From NCBI GenBank assembly GCA_002788515.1, contig PFRJ01000020.1, positions 1,596-10,667 of the forward strand: a stretch of 9,072 nt of DNA, given 5' to 3'. This document shows positions 1 through 6,034 of the stretch, one piece after another (the stretch's first letter is position 1; each line of letters opens with the position of its first letter). Position numbers and translations under genes: made by a program. The notes under the pieces were generated by a model, which saw only the letters and a list, made by a program, of their open reading frames with translations, did no database searches and was not told the DNA's origin. The stretch is from Nitrosopumilales archaeon CG_4_9_14_0_2_um_filter_34_16 (GTDB lineage: Archaea > Thermoproteota > Nitrososphaeria > Nitrososphaerales > Nitrosopumilaceae).

Positions 1-2
1 AA

Positions 3-104
3 TACAAAAGATTAGAAGCACTTTTCAATGATGTACATGATCTCATACTGTATGCGATATCTTGTAATGCTCTTGGTTTTAATTGGAATTATGGGATTCA
101 CTGA
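3..104 (+). pseudogene. Open frame from left edge ending KRLEALFN...; possible 3' end or remnant
   Basis: A frame open from the window edge reads YKRLEALFNDVHDLILYAIS followed by about 13 more residues, then a TGA at 102-104. It overlaps the signal peptide of the next gene in a different frame, so at most one of the two is functional for most of this stretch. The KRLEALFN part is identical to the peptide encoded by the repeat at 7725-7748. This may be the tail of an upstream gene, or decayed copy sequence that has been overwritten by a new signal-peptide start. Confidence is low because the upstream part is not visible. Confidence 0.25.
6..29 (+). repeat. 24-bp direct repeat, copy 1
   Basis: This 24-bp stretch (begins AAAAGATTAGAAG, ends CACTTTTCAAT) is repeated without mismatch at 7725-7748. 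It ends 22 nt before ATG 52, the likely start of the first exported-protein gene; the second copy ends 25 nt before ATG 7774. Read in frame from base 6 it encodes KRLEALFN, and the second copy encodes the same peptide in frame with an ATG. The matching spacing suggests a shared leader or upstream element; the shared frame suggests a peptide-coding origin. The two readings cannot be separated here. Confidence 0.8.
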
Positions 105-570
105 TTCTTTTGCAGTACCTCCAATAGAGAGAGTACCGTTACAGAATCTTACTGTTTTAGGTGCGGACGATTCAATGGCTCTAAAATCAGACCAACAATA
201 TACAATCAGAACCGATTACCAATCAAATTTTCCTAATACCGAATATGTGATATTATACCAAATAACTAATGAAAAGAATCAGGTTGTATTGTTGAGTTGG
301 CTTGAAGGATTCCAACAAAAATTAACTGATCAACCCGGATCTTTTGTATGTGGAGATAAAATATGTCACAATGAATGGGCTTATTCTGAACCCTATGTCT
401 GTGGGGATAAGATATGTGAAGAAAAGTTCTATGCCCAAAAGTTTGTGGAAACTTCTTGGCTTCCTACAGAACCTGGAGAATACCAGATAGCAGTTTTTGC
501 TTGGGAAAGTGTAGATAATCCAACTGCATTGTCTCCTCCGATATCTATTGAAATCACTGTACAAGATTAG
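52..570 (+). CDS. Exported single-domain beta-sandwich protein with duplicated VCGDKIC motif
   Basis: The frame is open from ATG 28, but ATG 52 is preferred. It gives a clean signal peptide (MRYLVMLLVLIGIMGFTDSF, cleavage probably just after the following Ala), and it places the 24-bp repeat at the same upstream distance as in its copy before 7774. The mature part, about 150 residues, looks like one beta-rich extracellular domain. Its end (FAWESVDNPTALSPPISIEI) matches the middle domain of the next gene (FVWESVHNPTALSPPIQIEF), so the two are paralogous. Relative to that paralogue it has an insert, at residues 107-130 counted from ATG 28, with two exact VCGDKIC motifs 17 residues apart, giving four Cys in CxxxxC pairs. 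These could form disulfides or bind metal. The stop is 3 nt before the next start, so an operon is likely. The exact function is unknown. Confidence 0.8.
   Translation: MRYLVMLLVLIGIMGFTDSFAVPPIERVPLQNLTVLGADDSMALKSDQQYTIRTDYQSNFPNTEYVILYQITNEKNQVVLLSWLEGFQQKLTDQPGSFVCGDKICHNEWAYSEPYVCGDKICEEKFYAQKFVETSWLPTEPGEYQIAVFAWESVDNPTALSPPISIEITVQD
346..417 (+). repeat. Tandem VCGDKIC coding repeat
   Basis: Codons 346-366 and 397-417 both encode VCGDKIC, start to start 51 nt apart. The codons differ at synonymous third positions (GTA/GTC, GGA/GGG, AAA/AAG), so the protein motif has been kept while the DNA diverged. This suggests an older duplication under selection rather than a recent slip. Each unit has two Cys in CxxxxC spacing. 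Confidence 0.8.
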
Positions 571-585
571 AAAATGAAAACTAGA
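569..585 (+). repeat. 17-bp ATGAAAACTAGA motif, copy 1 (gene start)
   Basis: AGAAAATGAAAACTAGA spans the last bases of the preceding stop codon, the 3-nt gap and the first four codons (MKTR) of the gene at 574. Identical sequence occurs at 2916-2932 and 7705-7721, and a two-mismatch version at 8664-8680, all three in non-coding positions. This is the only copy that clearly starts a long gene. Confidence 0.8.
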
Positions 586-1872
586 ACATTACTCATTATT
601 GGACTAATACTGCCCACATTGTTAGGAATTATACAATATGTACATGCAGATGATTGTCATTATGTAACTAGATATGCACCGTGCATTGATTCTAAATATT
701 TTGATCATGTCAATACTGATCCAAATTCCTCTGGGATTGATCCCAAATTCACTCTTGCCGAATTAAGTTGGGAACAAGCAAGCTTTCCAATAAAAAATGG
801 GACTGGGTTTGTCACCGCAATTCTAAAAGATCCTGATTTGAATAAGGATGCAAACTATAAAGAGACAGCAAATGTGTTTGCGTATTCTGACAGTGATCCA
901 GAATTACATGTTATAGAACTCCAAGAAACAGAATCTGATTCGGGAATGTTTGAGAGAAAGTTTGGGATAAGCAACTCTCGTTCTGCCCCCAATGTCATAT
1001 TTGCTCAGGACGGAGACACTATGGGAGTGATGTATGTGGATTTTACAATGCCACCGGGACATTTTAGTTCTGATAGCGGTCTGATATCTACTACACTAAT
1101 TGGAAGCACTGGTCCTCCGCTTGAGCGAGCCCCTGCGTCTAACGCAAGAATCTTAGATGTATTTGGAAATTCAATTGTTATTCCTTCAGTCGGGGAACAA
1201 ATACAGATAACATCAGACATTGCCAATCAGCAGAATCGAGAACAAAAATTTGCATATCTTGTGATGATTCAGAATGATACTGGTACCACTGAATCCTTGT
1301 CATGGATTGACGGAGTGTTGAACCCTGAATCTTACTTTAGTCCCTCTTCTTCATGGATTCCACAAAAAGAGGGCGATTATGTTGCAACAATGTTTGTGTG
1401 GGAGAGCGTACACAACCCAACTGCTTTGTCCCCACCAATCCAAATTGAATTTTCAGTCAAGAAAGAAAATACCAAAAAAACAGTGTGGAATCCTGATGAT
1501 CCTCAATGTATTGGAGATACATTATGTCTTTCAGAGACAATTGTGAGAATTGTTGATGGTGATACGTTATATTTGAAGGGAGGATATGAGGTGCGATTAT
1601 CCCTTACAAACACTCCTGAAAGATATGAAATGGGATTCCATAATGCAAGTCAGTTTACAGCAAAAATATGCCCTGTAACAATGATTGCAGTATTTGATCA
1701 GGACGATGGACAACCATATGATGTGTATGGCAGACTGATTGGAAAAATAACCTGTAATGGCAACGTGCTTAATTCAGAATTGCTTTATGCAGGACATGCA
1801 AATATTCTCAAACAGTATTGTTCTACAAGTGAATTCTCAGATGAATCTTGGGCAAAAGAGTTTGGGTGCTAA
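574..1872 (+). CDS. Exported three-domain protein with C-terminal SNase-like nuclease domain
   Basis: A 432-residue secreted protein. Residues 1-25 form a signal peptide ending VHA. Residues 55-160 carry the pattern KDPDLNKDAN...YSDSDPE...LQETESDSGMFE, typical of beta-sandwich surface domains of Nitrososphaerota. Residues 182-295 are homologous to the preceding gene product. Residues 318-432 resemble staphylococcal nuclease (TNase/SNase, a Ca-dependent DNA/RNA phosphodiesterase): DGDT at 328-331, Arg341, TPE at 347-349 and YGR at 385-387. These correspond to Asp21, Arg35, Thr41-Glu43 and Arg87 of the family. The Asp40 calcium ligand position is Asn346, so metal binding may be altered. Six Cys in the last 125 residues (312, 317, 365, 394, 416, 432), two of them (312 and 317) just ahead of the SNase-like core, fit disulfides outside the cell. 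Likely co-transcribed with the upstream gene; possibly an extracellular or cell-surface nuclease. Confidence 0.85.
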   Translation: MKTRTLLIIGLILPTLLGIIQYVHADDCHYVTRYAPCIDSKYFDHVNTDPNSSGIDPKFTLAELSWEQASFPIKNGTGFVTAILKDPDLNKDANYKETANVFAYSDSDPELHVIELQETESDSGMFERKFGISNSRSAPNVIFAQDGDTMGVMYVDFTMPPGHFSSDSGLISTTLIGSTGPPLERAPASNARILDVFGNSIVIPSVGEQIQITSDIANQQNREQKFAYLVMIQNDTGTTESLSWIDGVLNPESYFSPSSSWIPQKEGDYVATMFVWESVHNPTALSPPIQIEFSVKKENTKKTVWNPDDPQCIGDTLCLSETIVRIVDGDTLYLKGGYEVRLSLTNTPERYEMGFHNASQFTAKICPVTMIAVFDQDDGQPYDVYGRLIGKITCNGNVLNSELLYAGHANILKQYCSTSEFSDESWAKEFGC

Positions 1873-1928
1873 ATAATTGCTTTTGTATGACTTATGAGTA
1901 TGAATGAATAATCTATTTTTGATTTACC

Positions 1929-2810
1929 ATGTCAATCCAAAATAAAGAACTTGAACAGTTCATGAAAGAGATGGTTGCAGAATTGACTGCAAAATTTACT
2001 GACGAGATTGTCTCTTTTGTACTGTTTGGTTCTGCAACAACTGGTGAATGGATTCGAGGGAAATCTGATATTGACTGTATTGTAATTATAAAAAACAAAA
2101 AACTATGTAAAGAAATTGAAAATTATCTGAACAGCCTCTTACTCTCACTTGATTCAAAATATGATTTAAAACTATCCGATACGTGTACATCCTACAAAAA
2201 GACTAACAATCTTGCACTTGATCTAATCTTCAAGACTGAAAATAAGATGATGTTCGGTCAGCCATTTTATGTTGTCGCCCAAGACCAACTGGACTTGAAA
2301 CGATTCAAGATTACAAAAGATCTAAAAACAGAATTAGGTGCAAGAACAATAGCGTCACTTGGATTGTTCCTACATAGAATAAAAAATACAGGAATCATAC
2401 TTTATGGCAAAGATATCAGAAAAGAAATTCCAAAAACAGTTCCGACAATTGAGAAGATAAAGGCATCATTTAATGCGATGCTATTGCTGATGATGAGTTT
2501 TGTGATATTTCCGTACAGTTCCAAATCTGCATTTTCCCATGCTGTAAAGGCAAATTTTTGGGCTTGCGATGATGTGCTTTTTGCGTTAGGCCGACCGTTA
2601 TCTACTACAAAACAGGAAGTAAAGGAGATTTGTTCTCTTTTTGGCAAGTCTGGGATTGATGCGGATCATTTGATCCTTTCTTTGGAATATAAAAAAACTA
2701 ACGATGACATAAAAATGAAAAAAATGTTTATCATGCAATACATGTTAAAAAGCACTCTGTTTGTCTATGGATTGTATGCTGTCACTCTTAGGAAATTATT
2801 CAAATTGTGA
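1929..2810 (+). CDS. Nucleotidyltransferase-domain protein (Pol-beta superfamily)
   Basis: The 293-residue protein has an N-terminal minimal nucleotidyltransferase fold. LFGSATTGEW starts at residue 32, SDID at 46-49 gives two metal-binding Asp (47, 49), and LALDLI supplies the likely third Asp at 98. These are the expected catalytic motifs for transfer of a nucleotide to a hydroxyl or protein acceptor. Residues 125-293 are mostly helical and partly hydrophobic (LLLMMSFVIF near 186-195), resembling the helical domains fused to such enzymes and possibly HEPN-like, although no RxxxxH motif is evident. No antitoxin-like small partner sits beside it, so a toxin-antitoxin role is not supported. 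The acceptor substrate is unknown. It stands alone, 56 nt after the previous stop, with no obvious Shine-Dalgarno; a leaderless start is possible. Confidence 0.85.
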   Translation: MSIQNKELEQFMKEMVAELTAKFTDEIVSFVLFGSATTGEWIRGKSDIDCIVIIKNKKLCKEIENYLNSLLLSLDSKYDLKLSDTCTSYKKTNNLALDLIFKTENKMMFGQPFYVVAQDQLDLKRFKITKDLKTELGARTIASLGLFLHRIKNTGIILYGKDIRKEIPKTVPTIEKIKASFNAMLLLMMSFVIFPYSSKSAFSHAVKANFWACDDVLFALGRPLSTTKQEVKEICSLFGKSGIDADHLILSLEYKKTNDDIKMKKMFIMQYMLKSTLFVYGLYAVTLRKLFKL

Positions 2811-2818
2811 ATCGACTT

Positions 2819-2914
2819 ATGACAGACAAAGATATTGTTTTAAAAGAGATTCAGAGAAAATCAATTCACATAACTGGCATAATTATGATTCCTCTTGATT
2901 TTTACTTGCGTTAA
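2819..2914 (+). pseudogene. 31-codon ORF resembling a polyprenol/phytol kinase N-terminus
   Basis: ATG 2819 opens a 31-codon frame, MTDKDIVLKEIQRKSIHITG plus IIMIPLDFYLR, 8 nt after the nucleotidyltransferase stop. The pattern E-x-x-RK-x-IH-x-x-G followed by a hydrophobic stretch is like the first membrane helix of dolichol/phytol kinase (SEC59/VTE5 type) proteins. The family is normally around 200 residues, so if the resemblance is real this is a stump cut off at residue 31. The stop is directly followed by the repeated ATGAAAACTAGA motif, which could mark the break point. It could equally be a chance ORF. Confidence 0.3.
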
Positions 2915-2915
2915 G

Positions 2916-2932
2916 AGAAAATGAAAACTAGA
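2916..2932 (+). repeat. 17-bp ATGAAAACTAGA motif, copy 2
   Basis: AGAAAATGAAAACTAGA, identical to 569-585, lies between genes. Its ATG opens MKTRFLILNCS and about ten more codons before a stop, so the four-codon MKTR start is kept without a long gene behind it. Confidence 0.75.
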
Positions 2933-2996
2933 TTTTTAATTCTTAATTGTTCACTAAACATAATTCATACCTGTAGGATTCACTAATCATTAGAAT

Positions 2997-3020
2997 GCTT
3001 TATGAACTCTGCATATTTTA
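2997..3020 (+). promoter_or_regulatory. Candidate TATA region for the two-component genes
   Basis: Two AT boxes, CTTTATGAA (2998-3006) and CATATTTTA (3012-3020), lie upstream of the sensor kinase. The first is centred about 26 bp before ATG 3028, which would start a leaderless 13-codon ORF; the second would place transcription start near 3041. Both fit archaeal spacing, and the sequence alone does not decide between them. Confidence 0.3.
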
Positions 3021-3027
3021 CTCAATA

Positions 3028-3069
3028 ATGAACCAAAACATGATGATATATGACACAACTAGGACTTGA
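3028..3069 (+). CDS. Putative 13-codon leader ORF overlapping the kinase start
   Basis: ATG 3028 opens MNQNMMIYDTTRT. Its TGA (3067-3069) overlaps the TTG (3066-3068) that starts the kinase frame, giving a TTGA junction. This could be a translationally coupled leader peptide, or the true N-terminus of the kinase separated from it by a one-base change or sequencing error. It is short enough to be chance, hence the low confidence. Confidence 0.25.
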   Translation: MNQNMMIYDTTRT

Positions 3070-4724
3070 AAGATTTGTTATTTGCTCCAAATAAAAAAAA
3101 AATGCTATGGTATGTAATTGTCTCCATTGTAATAATCTCGTTGACTATAATTACAATTGAAATTTACAGCATAGAAGAAGAAAACATCAAAGTATCTGTT
3201 GTAAAAAATCAGATCAAAATTCAAGAAATTATTACAAAATCTATATCTAAAAACATTAGTTCTGAATTAGAATCCATCATATTTGAGCTGGAACTTTTAG
3301 CAAAATCCAATGAATTGCAAAGAGATATTGGGACCGCAGAATCAAATCGATTAATAGAGCAAACATTTAATCGTCTAAATTCTATTTCCCCAACTGCACA
3401 AATTCTTGCACTTGATGAAAAGTTTACGGTTCTCTCACAAGCAAGTAAAAATCATAGCTCATTTGTTGGTGCAACCGTTAAAGGATTACCTGAACTAATT
3501 GAAGCTGAACAAAACACAGTAAAAACTGATCCTGTAATACTATCTATAAACACATTATTGTATGATGAGCCTGAAATTGCAATAACCTTTCCAATAATCA
3601 ATCAGAGCACAAACATGCCTGCAGGAATACTTTTGGTAACATTTGCGTCAAGCGAGTTCTTTGAGAGACATGGAAACATCTATGATGTTGAATCTCAATT
3701 CTTGATGGTCATGGATGAAAATCACATACTTCTCATTCATCCAAACATGGAAAACGCAGGCAAGGATTTTTTTGGAGATGAAATTCAAAAAGATATTAAA
3801 AGTAACTCAATTTTAAATCCTCACATTCTAAATGTGCTTGAAGGGAATCTCTCTACGGTAATTTTTACATTAGATGATGATGTTGGTGAAATGATAAACT
3901 CTGCAATCCCCATAAGTGTTAATGATAAAAATGAATTTTTATTTGCAGTAGTTACTCCAATCCAATCCATAAATAACGAAATTGACGAGGTAATATTTTT
4001 TGCAAAAATCCAAACTGTCTTCTTATTATTGTCTACCATAACTGTCTTGTTAATATTTCTGATAAAGCGTACACAGGGATTTAAAAAAGAAAAACTAACT
4101 GTGATAGGACAGCTCTCATCTAATATTGCCCATGATATACGAAATCCTTTAGGTACAATCAAAAACGCAGGAGTAATAATTGAAAAAGAAAACAACAACA
4201 AAAATGAAGTCATCTCTCGTGAATTGACTCGCATCAATCTATCGATACGTCGTATTTCACATCAAATTGAGGAAGTGTTAAACTATGTAAGAACAACACC
4301 AATAATGCTAAAACCTCACTCAATTAATCAAACTATTCAAGAAGCAATTGACACATTAGATGTGCCCTCACATATTCGAATCGATTTGCCACAAAATGAC
4401 GTGATTGTTAGTTTTGACTATGAAAAAATGTTGGTAGTGTTTGTAAATATTTTATTAAATGCAATCCAATCCATTGGAGAAGAAAATGGATATGTTACAA
4501 TTAACACCCTTGAGACTTCATCTGACGTGACAATGACGTTTGAGAATTCTGGTCCCAACATACCTTCTGAAGATTTGACACGCATCTTTGATACATTATT
4601 TACTACTAAACTCGAAGGTACTGGATTGGGGCTCTCTAGCTGCAAAAATATAGTTGAACAACACAAAGGAACTATCCAAGTAACTACAGATCCTGTGATA
4701 TTCTCAATTAGGTTGCCAAAATGA
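3066..4724 (+). CDS. Membrane sensor histidine kinase with extracellular sensor domain
   Basis: The 552-residue protein has a membrane helix at about 13-33, an extracellular sensor of about 275 residues (Cache-like in layout: a long helix at 40-80, then mixed alpha/beta), a second helix at 311-333 and a cytoplasmic kinase core. The H box is NIAHDIRNPL with His356, the N box is VNILLNAI (461, 465), the F box is IFDTLFTTK and the G2 box is GTGLGL near 518-523. The G1 box is NSGPNIP, where DxGxG is usual, a variant seen in some kinases. There is no HAMP domain. The partner is the receiver gene 40 nt downstream. The start is uncertain: TTG 3066 puts KKK before the first helix, matching the positive-inside rule, while ATG 3102 would begin at the helix itself. 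An in-frame TAG at 3060-3062 blocks earlier starts. The ligand is unknown. Confidence 0.9.
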   Translation: MKDLLFAPNKKKMLWYVIVSIVIISLTIITIEIYSIEEENIKVSVVKNQIKIQEIITKSISKNISSELESIIFELELLAKSNELQRDIGTAESNRLIEQTFNRLNSISPTAQILALDEKFTVLSQASKNHSSFVGATVKGLPELIEAEQNTVKTDPVILSINTLLYDEPEIAITFPIINQSTNMPAGILLVTFASSEFFERHGNIYDVESQFLMVMDENHILLIHPNMENAGKDFFGDEIQKDIKSNSILNPHILNVLEGNLSTVIFTLDDDVGEMINSAIPISVNDKNEFLFAVVTPIQSINNEIDEVIFFAKIQTVFLLLSTITVLLIFLIKRTQGFKKEKLTVIGQLSSNIAHDIRNPLGTIKNAGVIIEKENNNKNEVISRELTRINLSIRRISHQIEEVLNYVRTTPIMLKPHSINQTIQEAIDTLDVPSHIRIDLPQNDVIVSFDYEKMLVVFVNILLNAIQSIGEENGYVTINTLETSSDVTMTFENSGPNIPSEDLTRIFDTLFTTKLEGTGLGLSSCKNIVEQHKGTIQVTTDPVIFSIRLPK

Positions 4725-4749
4725 TTGTTGATATAATTATGCGTCCTCA

Positions 4750-4754
4750 GAGGT
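4750..4754 (+). promoter_or_regulatory. Shine-Dalgarno GAGGT before the receiver gene
   Basis: GAGGT is complementary to the archaeal 16S rRNA 3' end and sits 10 nt before ATG 4765. It supports this start and translation from a message that also carries the kinase. A TATA-like ATATAATTA at about 4731-4739 also lies about 30 bp upstream, so a separate promoter cannot be ruled out. Confidence 0.5.
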
Positions 4755-4764
4755 ATGAAAAATA

Positions 4765-5127
4765 ATGTCTAATGTACGAGTTCTTCTAGTAGATGATGAT
4801 ATCCAGTTTTTAGAGGCAACTGAATACATGCTAAAATATGAAAATTATGACGTGATTACTGCAAAAAATGGAGAAGAGGCTATCAAGAAATTTGACCAGT
4901 CATGCCCCGATATCGTTTTGATGGATCTTAAGATGCCTGTGATGAATGGCTATGATGCATTTTTTAAAATAAAAAAAGCCAATCCTGAGGCAAAAATAGT
5001 ATTCACTTCTGCCTATGCAATTAATAATAAAGAATTTGAGCATGCAGAAAAGTCTGGTCTGTATGGATTGCTTACAAAACCTTTTGATTTAACAGAATTA
5101 AACGACATGATTGCTTCTGTCAAATAA
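4765..5127 (+). CDS. Stand-alone CheY-like response regulator receiver
   Basis: A 120-residue single receiver domain with all key residues: the acidic pocket Asp10-Asp12 (LLVDDD), the phospho-acceptor Asp54 (VLMDLKMPVMNG), the switch Thr81 and Lys105 (LTKPFD). The length is that of a bare receiver, with no DNA-binding or enzymatic output domain. It must therefore act by protein contact, as CheY- or Spo0F-like proteins do, or pass phosphate on. It follows the histidine kinase by 40 nt on the same strand and is the obvious phosphorylation partner. Its stop codon directly abuts the stop of the opposite-strand gene. Confidence 0.92.
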   Translation: MSNVRVLLVDDDIQFLEATEYMLKYENYDVITAKNGEEAIKKFDQSCPDIVLMDLKMPVMNGYDAFFKIKKANPEAKIVFTSAYAINNKEFEHAEKSGLYGLLTKPFDLTELNDMIASVK

Positions 5128-5985
5128 TTATATTTTTTCTGATTTTCTTAACACACTGTATCTGTCATGATAGTATTTCTTTGATTCTTTAAAAAAAGAT
5201 AAAAACCATTTTCTTAGTTTATCATCTGTATGAAATATTGAATTCAAACTTTTAATTCCTGTTTCTTTTGTATTGTTTTTTTGTATTGGATGGTATAGCA
5301 GATTGACATAGAACCAGTATGAAATCTGTTCTGCCAATCTATCTTCTGAAATATGTTCAAAATCTCTTTGATATTTTATGTGCACAAATGACATTAATTC
5401 ATAAAATGGAATTCCTTCTTGAACACGAATCTGGGGATTATCGGCTAGTAATCCGTTTGCTAACAGTCTGATGCCATAAACTTTGTCTCCTACCTTTGAT
5501 TTTAGATACTCCCATTTCCCAAAAACTTTTGGTAGTACTCTAGAATATTTTTCTGCAATAATGTCGATCTCTTTCTTGGAAAGATCTAACACATCCATGC
5601 AATACAGAATTCCATACAATGACAATCTGTATTTGTCAGCAATTCCTGTTTTGATGCTTTTCCCATCTTTTACAACTAGACCTATGTCTAAAATCCCATC
5701 TGAATGTTTTCCGTTGTCTTTTCTTCCAACTAGTAATCGCCTGTAGATTTTTTCACGTTCACGTAGTCTGGATATGTCATTTGGTATTGAAATTTTTGCA
5801 AGATCCCATGTAGTCATTGGCTCATTTTTACTCATTATTTTTAATAGACTCTGAACATTTTGCTGATGCTTGCTTAATGATGATTTTTTCTCATTTGGAA
5901 AACCATAGTGACTATGTGCATTGGGGCGGAGATACATCTTGTAGTTTTGCAAATTCCCATATACTGTCTCATCATCTAAAGGCAT
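5128..5985 (-). CDS. Winged-helix-like DNA-binding protein, conserved hypothetical
   Basis: A 285-residue soluble protein with no signal peptide or membrane segment. Residues 40-130 look like a winged helix: a helix at 40-52 (HQQNVQSLLKIM), TTWDLAKI at 58-65, the basic stretch DISRLREREKIYRRLLVGRK at 70-89, then a beta/wing-like part ending KYRLSLYGILYCMDVLDL near 118-135. Residues 136-285 are mostly helical, rich in aromatic and basic residues, and of no family I can name. ATG 5985 has a TATA box centred about 27 bp upstream, so the message is probably leaderless. A perfect palindrome covers the start site, the expected place for a repressor operator. A transcription regulator, perhaps autoregulated and acting on the divergent small genes, is inferred. 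Confidence 0.75.
   Translation of the reverse strand: MPLDDETVYGNLQNYKMYLRPNAHSHYGFPNEKKSSLSKHQQNVQSLLKIMSKNEPMTTWDLAKISIPNDISRLREREKIYRRLLVGRKDNGKHSDGILDIGLVVKDGKSIKTGIADKYRLSLYGILYCMDVLDLSKKEIDIIAEKYSRVLPKVFGKWEYLKSKVGDKVYGIRLLANGLLADNPQIRVQEGIPFYELMSFVHIKYQRDFEHISEDRLAEQISYWFYVNLLYHPIQKNNTKETGIKSLNSIFHTDDKLRKWFLSFFKESKKYYHDRYSVLRKSEKI
5131..5150 (+). terminator. T-rich terminator for the two-component operon
   Basis: TATTTTTTCTGATTTTCTTA follows the receiver stop by 3 nt. Archaeal RNA polymerase stops at T-rich tracts without needing a hairpin. The tract lies inside the 3' end of the convergent gene, so the two genes share this region. Confidence 0.4.
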
Positions 5986-6000
5986 ACCGATATACGGTAT
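5984..6000. promoter_or_regulatory. Palindromic operator candidate ATACCG-N5-CGGTAT
   Basis: ATACCGATATACGGTAT has 6-bp arms with perfect inverted symmetry around ATATA. It overlaps the first two bases of the minus-strand start codon and sits between that codon and the TATA box. A dimeric regulator bound here would cover the transcription start site and block the minus-strand gene. Confidence 0.5.
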
Positions 6001-6005
6001 CTCTT

Positions 6006-6017
6006 GTTATATATAAC
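6006..6017. promoter_or_regulatory. Palindromic TATA box between divergent genes
   Basis: GTTATATATAAC is a perfect palindrome. Its centre is about 27 bp before ATG 5985 on the minus strand (ideal for a leaderless archaeal promoter) and about 24 bp before ATG 6035 on the plus strand (short but possible). The symmetric box could serve both directions; the minus direction is the better supported. Confidence 0.6.
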
Positions 6018-6034
6018 TCAGGCTCATTTTTTTT

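Larger units (their letters stand above)
2811..3065. other. 255-bp intergenic region before the sensor kinase
   Basis: It contains the 31-codon kinase-like stump (2819-2914), a copy of the 17-bp repeat (2916-2932), AT-rich spacer and a promoter-like stretch at 2997-3020. The second repeat copy also opens a 21-codon frame beginning MKTRFLILNCS, which looks like a degenerate signal peptide ending at a TAA near 2985. I see no RNA gene or strong hairpin here. Confidence 0.5.

Noticed and set aside
1929..2810. Nucleotidyltransferase as the toxin or antitoxin of an MNT/HEPN-type pair
   Set aside because: The protein is longer than a minimal MNT antitoxin and no intact HEPN partner or small antitoxin gene lies beside it.
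3821..4237. 138-codon minus-strand frame opposite the histidine kinase
   Set aside because: It lies fully inside the kinase gene, which has intact catalytic motifs; no separate signals.
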